Assembly (NCBI GenBank): GCA_029856295.1
Contig: JAHQWS010000204.1
Span: forward strand, 1-32,488
Origin: Promethearchaeia archaeon
GTDB lineage: Archaea > Asgardarchaeota > Lokiarchaeia > Sigyniarchaeales > SOKP01
Reading direction: 5' to 3'
Length of the DNA: 32,488 nucleotides
The notes below the pieces were generated by a model, which was given only the letters and a program-made list of their open reading frames with translations, was not told the origin of the DNA and searched no databases. Each line of letters begins with the position of its first letter. The first letter of the stretch is position 1. Positions 22,245 through 30,969 of this stretch are shown in pieces. The translations under genes were made by a program, and so were the position numbers.

Positions 22245-22958
22245 TTGCAAAATGAATTTATTTTAGCCAAATACTTATGTAATATAATGACAGATTTTTT
22301 TATGGTATATACAGAAACACCCTGGGATAATCTAAATACAAATCAGCTAGCCCAGATAAGAATCCTCTCTTTAAAAAGCATTTTTAAGTCATTTCCCGTT
22401 ATTGAACCCTCATTTTTTGATGATTTGAATTCCAAAATTATTGAGTATAATCATTATATGTGGGCTCAGAGCATTAAGAGGATTATTGGACCCAAAAACG
22501 AGGATTATGAAATAGCTAACTGGAATTTTGTGTGGGCGTTTGATAATCAGAGAAGGATGTTTCAATTCTTGTTTCAGAAAGTTGAAGAGCAAGGTATTTT
22601 AGTAGGATTAGCTCCACCAGAATTATCAAAACTATTTTCTGAGCATGGAAAAGGGGCAATATTACGAACTCTCTCTATAATAACGAATCCCTCAAAAATT
22701 AAATTCTTAATGGTCCTAGGTCCCAGAGGGAAATCAATTGTCGAGGGGCAACAACTTTTTCAAGCAGATAAAAATTATCTCGAAAAATTAAATTATCTAA
22801 GAACTTTAAAAGATGTCCCTAATATCCAAGGAGCCTGGTATCCTTCCTTTGACCCTAGGTGTCCTGTTTGTAATTCATTTATGTCAGAAATAAAGGATTA
22901 TAAGGTTGGAGTCAGTAAATTAGTATGTCCTCAATGTGGGTATGAGAAAACGAAATAA
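22245..22958 (+). CDS. Unknown protein with C-terminal zinc ribbon, paired with the methyltransferase
   Basis: Up to 237 residues, mostly helical and without a family I recognise. The C-terminus carries a zinc ribbon, CPVC (about 207-210) and CPQC (about 227-230). It starts five bases after the methyltransferase stop if the TTG at 22245 is used; an ATG at 22287 gives a shorter 223-residue form beginning MTDFFMVY and is equally likely. Tight spacing implies cotranscription and possibly a shared role, for example target recognition or a restriction partner, but I see no PD-(D/E)xK or HNH motif. It is followed by a promoter for the next gene. Confidence 0.65.
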   Translation: MQNEFILAKYLCNIMTDFFMVYTETPWDNLNTNQLAQIRILSLKSIFKSFPVIEPSFFDDLNSKIIEYNHYMWAQSIKRIIGPKNEDYEIANWNFVWAFDNQRRMFQFLFQKVEEQGILVGLAPPELSKLFSEHGKGAILRTLSIITNPSKIKFLMVLGPRGKSIVEGQQLFQADKNYLEKLNYLRTLKDVPNIQGAWYPSFDPRCPVCNSFMSEIKDYKVGVSKLVCPQCGYEKTK

Positions 22959-22991
22959 ATAAATTTAACCTTTAAAAATCTTAATAATGGT

Positions 22992-23001
22992 TTTTATAAA
23001 A
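22992..23001 (+). promoter_or_regulatory. TATA box for the FGGY kinase gene
   Basis: TTTTATAAAA lies about 47 bases before the ATG at 23048, predicting a start site near 23025 and a short leader with purines (AAAAAGAGATG) ahead of the start codon. Judged by eye. Confidence 0.45.
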
Positions 23002-23047
23002 TCAATAATTATTTTTATATGATTATAAAATAAAAAGAGATGTAAAC

Positions 23048-24580
23048 ATGTACATTGCAGCTTTAGATTTGGGGACCACCGGATGCAGGACATTCATCTT
23101 TAATTTAGTGGGAGATGTTATAGCAAGTGATTATCAAGAATGGGAAAGCTTTTACCCAACCCCGTCTTCTGTAGAGCAAGATGCGAATTCATGGTGGGAT
23201 TCTATTAAAAAAACGATAGAAGCGGCAATTAAAAAAAGCGGCATCGATAAAAGTGAGATTGTGTCATTATCGGTTACAAACCAGAGAGAAACCATTGTTC
23301 CTGTGGATAAAGAGGGCAATCCCCTCCATAACGCTTTAGTATGGCAGGATAGACGTACCACAGACCAGGTTGAATTTATTAAAAATAAGATAGGAGCAGA
23401 TAAAATATATAAAACGACTGGTTTAACAATAGATCCCTATTTCTCAGCCACCAAAATCCTCTGGTTTAAGGATAAGAGGCCGAATATCTATAATAAAACT
23501 CATAAATTTCTATTAGTCGCTGATTTTATCATTTTTAAGCTAACAGGTAAATTTGTAAGTGATCATAGCAATTTAAGCAGAACTATGTTATTTGATATTA
23601 ATAATTTAAGGTATTCTGAAGATATTGCTTCTGAGATGGGACTTGATTTGGATAAAATGCCCGACCCAGTTGGGTGTGGTGTAGATATTGGAGAAATTAT
23701 TACTGAAGAAACGGACTTTGATAAGAAGACATTAGTAGTCTCTGGTGCCGGAGATCAACAATCTGCCGCATTAGGAGTAGGTGTCATTTCTCCTGGGGAA
23801 ATAAAATGTACAACAGGAACGGGTAGTTTTATTTTAGCCTATTTAAGCGAGCCAAAATTTGATCCAGAGAAAAGAGTTTTGTGTAGCTGTCATGCCATTC
23901 CTGGGGCATGGGTTCAAGAAGCTAGTATCTTTACCTCTGGAGCAGCATTAAGATGGTTCAGAGATCAAGTTGGCCAGCCAGAATGTATAGCTGCCGGAGA
24001 AGGACAAGATCCATACGATATTATGACCGCTGAGGCTGAAAAATCCCCTATAGGGGCAAACGGCTTAATGCTAATTCCGCATTTAATCGGTGCGGGGGCA
24101 CCCCATTGGAATCCCTATGCTAAAGGTATTTTATTTGGGTTATCGCTAGGCCACCAACGGCGAGATCTTTACCGTGCAGTACTTGAAGGCGTCGCCTTTG
24201 AAGTGAAAAAAAATATCCAAGTTTTTAAGGAACTGGGAATTGAACCTAGGGAATTGTTACTTACTGGTGGAGGGTCCCGTTCTGATTTCTGGAATCAAAT
24301 TTATGCGGATGTGTTAGGAATTACATGTGTAAGAAATGTTATTGAAGAAGCTACATCTTTAGGTGCTGCCATATTAGCGGCTTCGGGAGCAGGACTTTTC
24401 CCAGATGTGGCAAAAGCTGCGGAAAATTTATGTAAAGTTGATAAGAAATGGGTTCCTAATGAAAACAATAGCAAATTTTATAAAGAGATGTACAAATTTT
24501 CCTATGATTTATATAATTTATTAAAAAGCAAAAATATGTATAAGAATTTCAATGACTTAAATCAGTTAAAAGATTCCTAA
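23048..24580 (+). CDS. FGGY-family carbohydrate kinase (xylulokinase/glycerol kinase-like)
   Basis: ATP-dependent sugar or glycerol kinase, 510 residues, two actin-like domains. N-terminal phosphate loop: ALDLGTTGCRT (4-14). Substrate side: SVTNQRET (about 76-83) and WQDRRT (about 98-103). The catalytic Asp is in GAGDQQSAALG (about 233-243). The C-terminal FGGY signature region reads LLLTGGGSRSDFWNQIYADVLG and EEATSLGAAILAASG. NQRET and GDQQ recall glycerol kinase; the C-terminal half is closer to xylulokinase. I therefore leave the substrate open. Single gene with its own TATA box and a ten-T terminator. Confidence 0.88.
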   Translation: MYIAALDLGTTGCRTFIFNLVGDVIASDYQEWESFYPTPSSVEQDANSWWDSIKKTIEAAIKKSGIDKSEIVSLSVTNQRETIVPVDKEGNPLHNALVWQDRRTTDQVEFIKNKIGADKIYKTTGLTIDPYFSATKILWFKDKRPNIYNKTHKFLLVADFIIFKLTGKFVSDHSNLSRTMLFDINNLRYSEDIASEMGLDLDKMPDPVGCGVDIGEIITEETDFDKKTLVVSGAGDQQSAALGVGVISPGEIKCTTGTGSFILAYLSEPKFDPEKRVLCSCHAIPGAWVQEASIFTSGAALRWFRDQVGQPECIAAGEGQDPYDIMTAEAEKSPIGANGLMLIPHLIGAGAPHWNPYAKGILFGLSLGHQRRDLYRAVLEGVAFEVKKNIQVFKELGIEPRELLLTGGGSRSDFWNQIYADVLGITCVRNVIEEATSLGAAILAASGAGLFPDVAKAAENLCKVDKKWVPNENNSKFYKEMYKFSYDLYNLLKSKNMYKNFNDLNQLKDS

Positions 24581-24590
24581 AAAAATTGTA

Positions 24591-24600
24591 TTTTTTTTTT
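24591..24600 (+). terminator. Ten-T terminator after the FGGY kinase
   Basis: An uninterrupted run of ten T begins 11 bases after the stop codon, a typical archaeal oligo-T termination signal. Confidence 0.55.
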
Positions 24601-24756
24601 ATATTTATTGTATAATTTTACAAGTACTTTCAATTTTAGATATATCTTTCATTTATCGCCTCAAAATATTGAAAACTCCATCTTATTGATTTCAAAAGGA
24701 AAAAATTATTATAATGTATACAATCAATTTTATATATCTTAAATGGTATTCTTTTA

Positions 24757-24765
24757 TTTATAAAA
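24757..24765 (+). promoter_or_regulatory. TATA box for the four-helix membrane protein
   Basis: TTTATAAAA lies 34-42 bases before the ATG at 24799, in a 218-bp AT-rich gap. Judged by eye. Confidence 0.4.
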
Positions 24766-24798
24766 CATATTTAAAAAACATATAAATTTGAGAAATTT

Positions 24799-25389
24799 AT
24801 GAATGTAATACGCTTTTCAAAAAAACAAATGTTGGTAGCAACTATTTTTTATATCGCAATAACAATAACCGTAATCGTTATTATTGCAGGGTTAGTATAC
24901 ACATTAGCAGACCTCATTATGGAAACCGGAAAAATGGCATTATTCTTAGGTTTAAATTTTGGTTACCAAATCGCCATCATTGGAACTTTATTAGCAGGGT
25001 TATTCTTCTTAATTGTTTACTTTTTTGGGTTATATAAGAAAGGAAGAACCATGATCTTAAAAAATATTTTCAGGAAAAAACTATTCAATGATAAATATAG
25101 AAATCGGATCGGAGTGAAAATAGCCGCAGGTGCTTTAATGTTTAGCATTTTTGCAATTATCATTGGAATTTTAACTGCTGTTATTTACGATCTCTTTACA
25201 CGTCCAGCAAGTGGAGATAGGGTGACACTTAACACGATATTTGCAGAATTATCGCAAGGACAAATTGTTTTATTTATCGGGATGTTAATGTTATTAATCA
25301 TAGGGCTTTTATTTTTTCTTAATTACCTGTGGTATAATGGATATTACTTGATACTTCGCATGATAAAAGATTTAGAAGAAGAGGATTAA
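24799..25389 (+). CDS. Four-helix integral membrane protein of unknown function
   Basis: 196 residues with four long hydrophobic segments (about 11-36, 47-76, 106-130 and 153-177). A basic loop (KKGRTMILKNIFRKKLFNDKYRNR, about 79-102, written in pieces) joins helices 2 and 3, and the C-terminus is acidic (DLEEED). The positive middle loop and the charged tail suggest both face the cytoplasm. No catalytic or transport motif is visible. It has its own TATA box and is not tightly linked to the HerA-type gene 127 bases downstream. Confidence 0.7.
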   Translation: MNVIRFSKKQMLVATIFYIAITITVIVIIAGLVYTLADLIMETGKMALFLGLNFGYQIAIIGTLLAGLFFLIVYFFGLYKKGRTMILKNIFRKKLFNDKYRNRIGVKIAAGALMFSIFAIIIGILTAVIYDLFTRPASGDRVTLNTIFAELSQGQIVLFIGMLMLLIIGLLFFLNYLWYNGYYLILRMIKDLEEED

Positions 25390-25516
25390 ATAAATCACTA
25401 TTTTCTTTTTTCAATATAAGTCAAAAAACTTTTACTCCTATTTTGTTTAAATTCATTCCTTTTTTTATTTTAACTCAAATAGATTGAATTAATGTTTTTT
25501 TAGACTTTAAATTATA

Positions 25517-27037
25517 ATGCCCTCTAAAATTGGTACTATTTTTAATTTTAATCAATTACCAGATGTATCAAAATTTCCCTTTGTTATTAGTAAAAGGAGA
25601 GATAGAGTTTTAGTAAAAAAGGGATTATTTGTGTATACTAAATCAAGTGAGGGTTATTTAATAGGTATAATTGAAAGAATATTAATATTAAATGAATATT
25701 TTTCTGATGCTTTGACTATAAAGTCATATAATAGTAATAATAATCCAAATATATTAAAGGGCTTATTTCCAAGTGAAGACTTTGAATTTGTCACGGCTAT
25801 TGTGAAATGTTTAGGGATAATCCATTTTATAAACGGAAATAATAAGGAGATTAAAACAATTAAAAGAATGTCATATCCCGCAAATCCGGGAGCTGATGTT
25901 TATTTATTAGAAGAAGAGATTTTTAACCAATTCATAGGACTCGATATTAAACGGGGATTACATTTAGGAAATATAAAAGTTTCAAATTTTGACGCAAAAA
26001 TAAACGTGGACCGCTTATTAAATAAGCATTTTGCTATTCTATCAATTTCCGGAGGGGGAAAAAGTTATCTCACATCAATTCTCATAGAAGAATTATTGAC
26101 AAGAGATATGTCCTATGGGAATCCTGCTATAATTTTAATTGATGTTCACGGAGAATATTTATACTTGAAAGATCTACCTAAGATTCAAGATAAGGTGAAA
26201 ATACAGGATATTTCTTATTTTCAAATTTCTGTACCTAATTTAAATGCATGGTGGTTCAGAAAGTATCAGGATCAGATCTCCAATGTTCAGATTAGAGAAC
26301 TTTCTAAATACATTCAAAAACTGAAAAACGATAAAGGGAGAAATGGGAATTACACTTTGCAAGATATTATTGATTATATTGAAAACGAATCTGAGGGTGG
26401 TAAAAGTACTAAACAAGCATTAATTGGCTGGTTATCTGATTTAAATCGACTGACATTATTTGGACCTCAAGAAAACCCATTCATTGCCAATATAGTTAAT
26501 CAAAATCAAATTACGATATTTAACCTTGCAAATGAGATTAGTATAAGAAAAAAACAAATTATTGTCGATTATCTTTGTAATCGATTATTTTATCTAAGGA
26601 GAACCGATAATATTCCCCCTTTCTTATTAATAATGGAAGAGGCTCACCAATTCTGCCCTGAGGCAGCACATTCCAAAGCAATATCTAAATCCATAATAGA
26701 AACTATCGCCAGAGAGGGTAGAAAGTTTATGGCATGCTTATGTTTAATTTCGCAACGACCAAAGAAATTGAGTGCCACTGTTTTATCTCAATTGAATTCA
26801 AAAATGGTTTTGAACATAAAAAATCCATACGATTTAAAACATTTAATGGATAGCTCCGAAGCAATATCTAAAGAGTATGCCGATATGATTTCGAGTTTAG
26901 GAGTAGGTGAGATGCTATTGATCGGAAATGCGGTTAATTACCCTATCTTCATCGATATCAGAGAAAGAAAGTTTAAATCGAAGATTGAAGACCTTTCACT
27001 TACAGATGTTTGCTTAAAATGGGAAAAAACAAGCTAA
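25517..27037 (+). CDS. HerA/FtsK-type hexameric ATPase
   Basis: 506-residue ATPase of the HerA-FtsK group. The N-terminal 160 residues form a HAS-barrel-like beta region. The P-loop is SISGGGKS (176-183), in which the first Gly/Ala of the classical motif is Ser. IILIDVHGEY (205-214) and LLIMEEAHQFCPE (Walker B with the catalytic Glu) follow, then IAREGRKF and LISQRPKKLSATVLSQ with the sensor Gln and Arg, and a C-terminal brace. HerA drives DNA end resection with NurA and Mre11-Rad50, but none of these is nearby, so this may be a paralogue with another job. Its stop overlaps the tail of the convergent small ORF by four bases. Confidence 0.87.
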   Translation: MPSKIGTIFNFNQLPDVSKFPFVISKRRDRVLVKKGLFVYTKSSEGYLIGIIERILILNEYFSDALTIKSYNSNNNPNILKGLFPSEDFEFVTAIVKCLGIIHFINGNNKEIKTIKRMSYPANPGADVYLLEEEIFNQFIGLDIKRGLHLGNIKVSNFDAKINVDRLLNKHFAILSISGGGKSYLTSILIEELLTRDMSYGNPAIILIDVHGEYLYLKDLPKIQDKVKIQDISYFQISVPNLNAWWFRKYQDQISNVQIRELSKYIQKLKNDKGRNGNYTLQDIIDYIENESEGGKSTKQALIGWLSDLNRLTLFGPQENPFIANIVNQNQITIFNLANEISIRKKQIIVDYLCNRLFYLRRTDNIPPFLLIMEEAHQFCPEAAHSKAISKSIIETIAREGRKFMACLCLISQRPKKLSATVLSQLNSKMVLNIKNPYDLKHLMDSSEAISKEYADMISSLGVGEMLLIGNAVNYPIFIDIRERKFKSKIEDLSLTDVCLKWEKTS

Positions 27038-27228
27038 AGTAGGTCTTCCATTAATTTACTACTAATCTTTTCATTGTGTTTATTGAGAACGATCATCTTT
27101 TTATTCTTAGAAACTCTGAATACATTTATAATATTCATAGATTCTAATTTCATAAAGGTTTCTTCTAAATACAATGAATTGACAAAAGGAAATTCTTTTT
27201 TAAGTAATTCTTCCATTCTCTTATCCAT
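27034..27228 (-). CDS. Small winged-helix-like protein downstream of cdc48; N-terminus uncertain
   Basis: From the ATG at 27228 the product is 64 residues, with a purine-rich site GGAGAGGTA directly before it. The same frame stays open 84 bases further, to 27312, and adds about 26 residues (EAHRWNQKPILNS, IIDILVRNKGEV) that complete the first helix of what looks like a helix-turn-helix/wing fold: ILNSIIDILV, then MEELLKKEF, then ETFMKLESMNIINVFRV and KKMIVLNK. That longer form has no ATG, GTG or TTG; a Shine-Dalgarno AAGGTGA (27313-27319) sits six bases before an ATA codon (27304-27306). I do not recognise the family. It follows cdc48 on the same strand but has a TATA-like element of its own. 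Confidence 0.55.
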   Translation of the reverse strand: MDKRMEELLKKEFPFVNSLYLEETFMKLESMNIINVFRVSKNKKMIVLNKHNEKISSKLMEDLL

Positions 27229-27312
27229 TACCTCTCCTTTATTTCTTACAAGGATATCAATTATTGAGTTTAAAATCGGTTTTTGATTCCAACGATGTGC
27301 TTCTATAAGTTT

Positions 27313-27319
27313 TCACCTT
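27313..27319 (-). promoter_or_regulatory. Shine-Dalgarno sequence facing an ATA codon
   Basis: AAGGTGA on the minus strand, then six bases, then ATA in the frame of the small winged-helix-like ORF. A TATA-like TTATAAAAAA lies about 25 bases further upstream (around 27340-27350), so a short-leader transcript would place this site first. Confidence 0.4.
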
Positions 27320-27420
27320 ATTGTTTTAATTTTTTAGGTTTTTTATAATTTATTAGTCAAAAAAAAAGAAAATTCAAGTTATCACGATTAATATTTTCTT
27401 TATAATTAATATTTTTAATA

Positions 27421-29649
27421 TTATACAAACAGACCTTCTTCTTTTTCTTTTTCTATTCTTCTTCTTTTTAGTTTTTCGCCAAATTCTCCGTACCATTTAA
27501 GTATTTCAGGGGTAATTGTTGGATGTATTTCTGTCCGTGCTTCTTTAAAGTGGTCCAAAGTGATTTTTCTTGCTCGAATATTTTCCCTTAAAGCATTCAT
27601 AGCCGCTTCCCGGCATAATGTTTCAATGTCAGCACCAGAAAAACCTTCATCGATTATAGCATGAATCTCTTCTACTTTTAAATTCGTTGCTAAAGGCATT
27701 TCTTTAGTATAGATTTTTATTATTTCAATTTGAGTTTTTTCATCTGGAGCGGGAACTAATAATGTGCGATCTATTCTTCCTGGTCTTATTAACGCCAAAT
27801 CTAATATATCAGGGCGATTTGTAGCAGCAATTACCACAATATCTTTCATACTTTCTAACCCATCTAATTCGGTTAAAAGTTGCGATAGAACCTTTTCTGT
27901 CACTCCTGTACTTGAAGCATATCTACCTCGACTTGGAGCAATGGAATCAAATTCATCAAAGAATACAATACATGGTGCTGCCATTTTAGCTTTTCGAAAA
28001 ATTTCTCTAATAGCTTTCTCACTTTCGCCTACCCATTTTGATAAGAGTTCTGGACCTTTTATCGAAATAAAATTTGCCTTACTTTCAGTTGCTACGGCTC
28101 TGGCAAGAAGTGTTTTACCACAACCTGGAGGACCATAAAGTAAAATACCCTTTGGAGGGTTTATTCCCATTCTTTTGAAAATTTGTGGACTAGATAAAGG
28201 CCATTCTACAGCTTCAATTAATCTTTGCTTTAAATCCTCTAAACCTCCCACTTGATCCCATTTTACATTGGGAACTTCTACAAATACTTCTCTTATTCCA
28301 GAGGGCATTACCTCTTTTAAAGCTTCTTCAAAATCTTCCTTAGTAACAATTATTTGTTCCAAAAGGTCTGGGTCAATCATCTCTGATTCTAAATTAATTT
28401 TAGGTAAATATCTTCTTAAGGCTGACATTGCCGCTTCTCGACAAACTGCTGAAATATCAGCGCCTACAAATCCATGAGTTATTTGAGAAAACTCTTTTAT
28501 AGAGATTTTTTTATCAAGAGGCATGTTGCGAGTATGAATTAGAAATACTTCTCGGCGTCCCTTCTCATTTGGAACTTTTATTTCAATTTCGCGATCAAAT
28601 CTTCCAGGGCGCCTTAAAGCGGGATCTAAACTATTTGGTCTATTCGTAGCCCCTATGACTATAACTCTTCCTCTACTATGTAACCCATCCATTAATGCTA
28701 ATAATTGTGCCACGACTCTTCTCTCTACTTCTCCTGTTACAGTTTCCCTTTTTGGTGCAATAGCATCGATTTCATCAATAAATACTATTGAGGGACTTTT
28801 TTCTTCCGCCTCTATAAAAATTTTCCGTAATTTCTTCTCTGATTCACCATAAAATTTGCTCATAATTTCTGGACCATTTATTGAGATAAAATGAGCCTCA
28901 CTTTCATTAGCAACCGCTTTCGCTAATAATGTTTTTCCACATCCGGGAGGCCCCCTTAATAATACTCCCTTAGGAGGATCTATCCCTAAACGTTTAAATA
29001 TAGACGGATGACGCAATGGTAATTCAACCATTTCTCTTACTCTTTGTATTTCTCTATCCAAACCACCGACATCTTCATAAGTTATGTAGCCTCCCCCCTT
29101 TTCCTCATCTTCGGTAACATGCTCACTTATATGTAATGCAGATTCTTGTTTAATAACACAAATCCCCTTAGGTCTAAGACCTATAACTTTGAAAGTAATT
29201 TCTCTACTTATCCCTATTGAAATTAATATAAGATCATCAATGGTAACGGGATAATTATTTAATTTTCTTTTTACAAACGATTCAAATCTTGGATTCGTTC
29301 TAATTTTTACACTTGAAGGTGCCAAAACAATGTTTTGAGCGACTTTGGCATTTACCTTAAAAATCTCGATGGTATCGTCGATGCTAGTGCCCGTATTTTT
29401 TCTCAATCTCGAATCTATTCGTACAATTCCTAATCCATTATCCTGAGGATAACTTGGCCATGCTATACCTGCACTTTCTTTTTTACCAAATAACCCGATT
29501 ACATCTCCCGTTTGAATGTTTAAATCTTCCATAGTTTTGGGGTCAATCCTTATAATATTCCTACCGATATCCCTCTTCTTCGCTTTTTGGACGCGGAGTG
29601 TGAATCTTTTTTCCTTATCATCTACTTTATTTGTCTCTCCTTCTGACAT
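27421..29649 (-). CDS. cdc48: AAA+ unfoldase Cdc48/VAT
   Basis: Double-ring AAA ATPase of 742 residues that unfolds proteins for degradation. N-domain (about 1-185) of the double-psi barrel type; D1 with GPPGCGKT (233-240), Walker B IVFIDEID and the second region of homology ATNRPNSLDPALRRPGRFD; D2 with GPPGCGKT (506-513), IVFFDEFD and ATNRPDILDLALIRPGRID. The aromatic pore loop is SKFYGES in D1 and SKWVGES in D2. The extreme C-terminus, EEGLFV, resembles the hydrophobic-aromatic-X tail that docks archaeal ATPases on the 20S proteasome, an inference. The gene has a palindromic TATA element about 75 bases upstream. Confidence 0.97.
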   Translation of the reverse strand: MSEGETNKVDDKEKRFTLRVQKAKKRDIGRNIIRIDPKTMEDLNIQTGDVIGLFGKKESAGIAWPSYPQDNGLGIVRIDSRLRKNTGTSIDDTIEIFKVNAKVAQNIVLAPSSVKIRTNPRFESFVKRKLNNYPVTIDDLILISIGISREITFKVIGLRPKGICVIKQESALHISEHVTEDEEKGGGYITYEDVGGLDREIQRVREMVELPLRHPSIFKRLGIDPPKGVLLRGPPGCGKTLLAKAVANESEAHFISINGPEIMSKFYGESEKKLRKIFIEAEEKSPSIVFIDEIDAIAPKRETVTGEVERRVVAQLLALMDGLHSRGRVIVIGATNRPNSLDPALRRPGRFDREIEIKVPNEKGRREVFLIHTRNMPLDKKISIKEFSQITHGFVGADISAVCREAAMSALRRYLPKINLESEMIDPDLLEQIIVTKEDFEEALKEVMPSGIREVFVEVPNVKWDQVGGLEDLKQRLIEAVEWPLSSPQIFKRMGINPPKGILLYGPPGCGKTLLARAVATESKANFISIKGPELLSKWVGESEKAIREIFRKAKMAAPCIVFFDEFDSIAPSRGRYASSTGVTEKVLSQLLTELDGLESMKDIVVIAATNRPDILDLALIRPGRIDRTLLVPAPDEKTQIEIIKIYTKEMPLATNLKVEEIHAIIDEGFSGADIETLCREAAMNALRENIRARKITLDHFKEARTEIHPTITPEILKWYGEFGEKLKRRRIEKEKEEGLFV

Positions 29650-29723
29650 ATAATATCATTCTTTTGGTGAATCACTTCTTTAATTAATTTAATGCAATTA
29701 ACTAGTAAAAACTTTTGTGTTTC

Positions 29724-29735
29724 AATTTATAAATT
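29724..29735 (-). promoter_or_regulatory. Probable TATA box for cdc48
   Basis: AATTTATAAATT, a palindrome, lies about 75 bases before the cdc48 ATG and just past the fen1 stop. It predicts a leader of about 50 bases with GTGAT near the start. Judged by eye. Confidence 0.4.
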
Positions 29736-29740
29736 ACTTT

Positions 29741-30796
29741 TTAATTTTTTTTAAGAAAACTATCAAGTGATATTTGCATTTTTGAAGAATCTAATTTTCT
29801 TAAACGGTCAAGTGCATTCTCCACCCGCTGTTTTGAGAAGTTGTGCTGTTCTAGCAGCAATTCTTCTATTTTTTCGAAATCTATTTTTTTCCACTTCAAT
29901 TTGGGATATTCTTTTTTAATATCTGGTTTTAAAAAAATCGTTTTTACTTGCTCAATTATTTCTGGAGCTATTTGAATTTCTAGTTTTCCTACTTTTATTT
30001 CTTTATCAATTATATTTTGTATAGATCCATATTTCTTAATCAGATCTAAGGCCTTATGTTGACCTATTCCTGGTATCCCTTCAAAGAAATCGGTTCCAAT
30101 CAATATTCCCATTTCGATTAATTGTTCTCGCGAAATTTCTAAATTCTCTAATAATTTTGGGAGTGAAACATATTCTATGTCTAGAGTAACTGTCGTATCT
30201 TTTACCTTTTTACTTCTGCTTACTGCGAAATTCCTGACTAATCGTTCTCCACCAAATAATAAGGTATCATAATCCTGAGATGCACACGCCCAAGCATCGC
30301 CTCTTTCAACTAAATATGCTGATTGAGCTTCACCTTCGGAGCTGGCTTCAATGACAGGGATACCCATATATTCAATTAGTTTTTTACTCTCTTCTATCAT
30401 ATCTGTAGATAGTTTAGATGTTTGTTGCGCGAATTTTCTTGCCTCTCTGAAATCTTCTGCTTCTTGAGCCTTAATCATCTTTTCCTTAGCTTCTTCTTTA
30501 ATTTTTTTTCTCTCCTTTATTGTATCTGATTTAAGTTCAGATGGAATCCCATCAAAAACATAAATTGGTTTAATAGCATGCTCAAGAAAATTTATAGTTC
30601 TATAAAATAATCCTGAAAGATGAGAGGTTACATTTCCTTCATAATCCTTAAGTGGAGTACCATCTCTCTGACGAATAATTGCCAAAAATTGATAAATTGT
30701 ATTAAATGCATCAATAGCTATAGGTTTTCCTAAAAGATTCTCAAAAGTAATCGTTCTGCTAACTTCTTTAACTAACTCGTTTATCTTTACTCCCAT
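29741..30796 (-). CDS. fen1: Flap endonuclease FEN1
   Basis: Structure-specific nuclease (351 residues) that removes 5' flaps during Okazaki-fragment maturation and repair. N region: PIAIDAFNTIYQFL (25-38) with the first metal Asp, and YVFDG (about 79-83). The helical clamp is rich in Lys and Glu (about 90-135). I region: ASSEGEAQSAYL (about 152-163) and SQDYDTLLFG (about 173-182). The H3TH DNA-binding motif reads GTDFFEGIPGIGQHKAL. The C-terminus holds a PCNA-interacting box, QISLDSFL (341-348). The normal DNN is DAFN here, as in many archaeal members. Confidence 0.96.
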   Translation of the reverse strand: MGVKINELVKEVSRTITFENLLGKPIAIDAFNTIYQFLAIIRQRDGTPLKDYEGNVTSHLSGLFYRTINFLEHAIKPIYVFDGIPSELKSDTIKERKKIKEEAKEKMIKAQEAEDFREARKFAQQTSKLSTDMIEESKKLIEYMGIPVIEASSEGEAQSAYLVERGDAWACASQDYDTLLFGGERLVRNFAVSRSKKVKDTTVTLDIEYVSLPKLLENLEISREQLIEMGILIGTDFFEGIPGIGQHKALDLIKKYGSIQNIIDKEIKVGKLEIQIAPEIIEQVKTIFLKPDIKKEYPKLKWKKIDFEKIEELLLEQHNFSKQRVENALDRLRKLDSSKMQISLDSFLKKN

Positions 30797-30837
30797 TTTT
30801 ATCTTTGATCATAATTGTTATTCTATCAATTATTATT

Positions 30838-30862
30838 TGGAAAATTTAATATATATTTTCCA
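30838..30862. repeat. 8-bp inverted repeat upstream of fen1
   Basis: TGGAAAAT (30838-30845) and ATTTTCCA (30855-30862) pair perfectly around a nine-base AT loop, about 45-65 bases before the fen1 start. The loop and right arm read TATATATTAAA on the minus strand and may overlap the fen1 TATA box. Confidence 0.4.
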
Positions 30863-30969
30863 CTATATTCCAAATTCATTCTTCTAGTTCTTAAAAATTT
30901 ATATCCTAAATTTAGCTTAGCTTGGATTTATTTTAAAAAAAATTGTTTATATTGATGTATATATATATT

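Noticed and set aside
22245-22958. Restriction endonuclease partner of the methyltransferase
   Set aside because: No PD-(D/E)xK, HNH or GIY-YIG motif can be seen; only the zinc ribbon is clear.
23048-24580. Firm glycerol kinase call
   Set aside because: NQRET and GDQQ suit glycerol kinase, but the C-terminal half is closer to xylulokinase, so only the FGGY family is stated.
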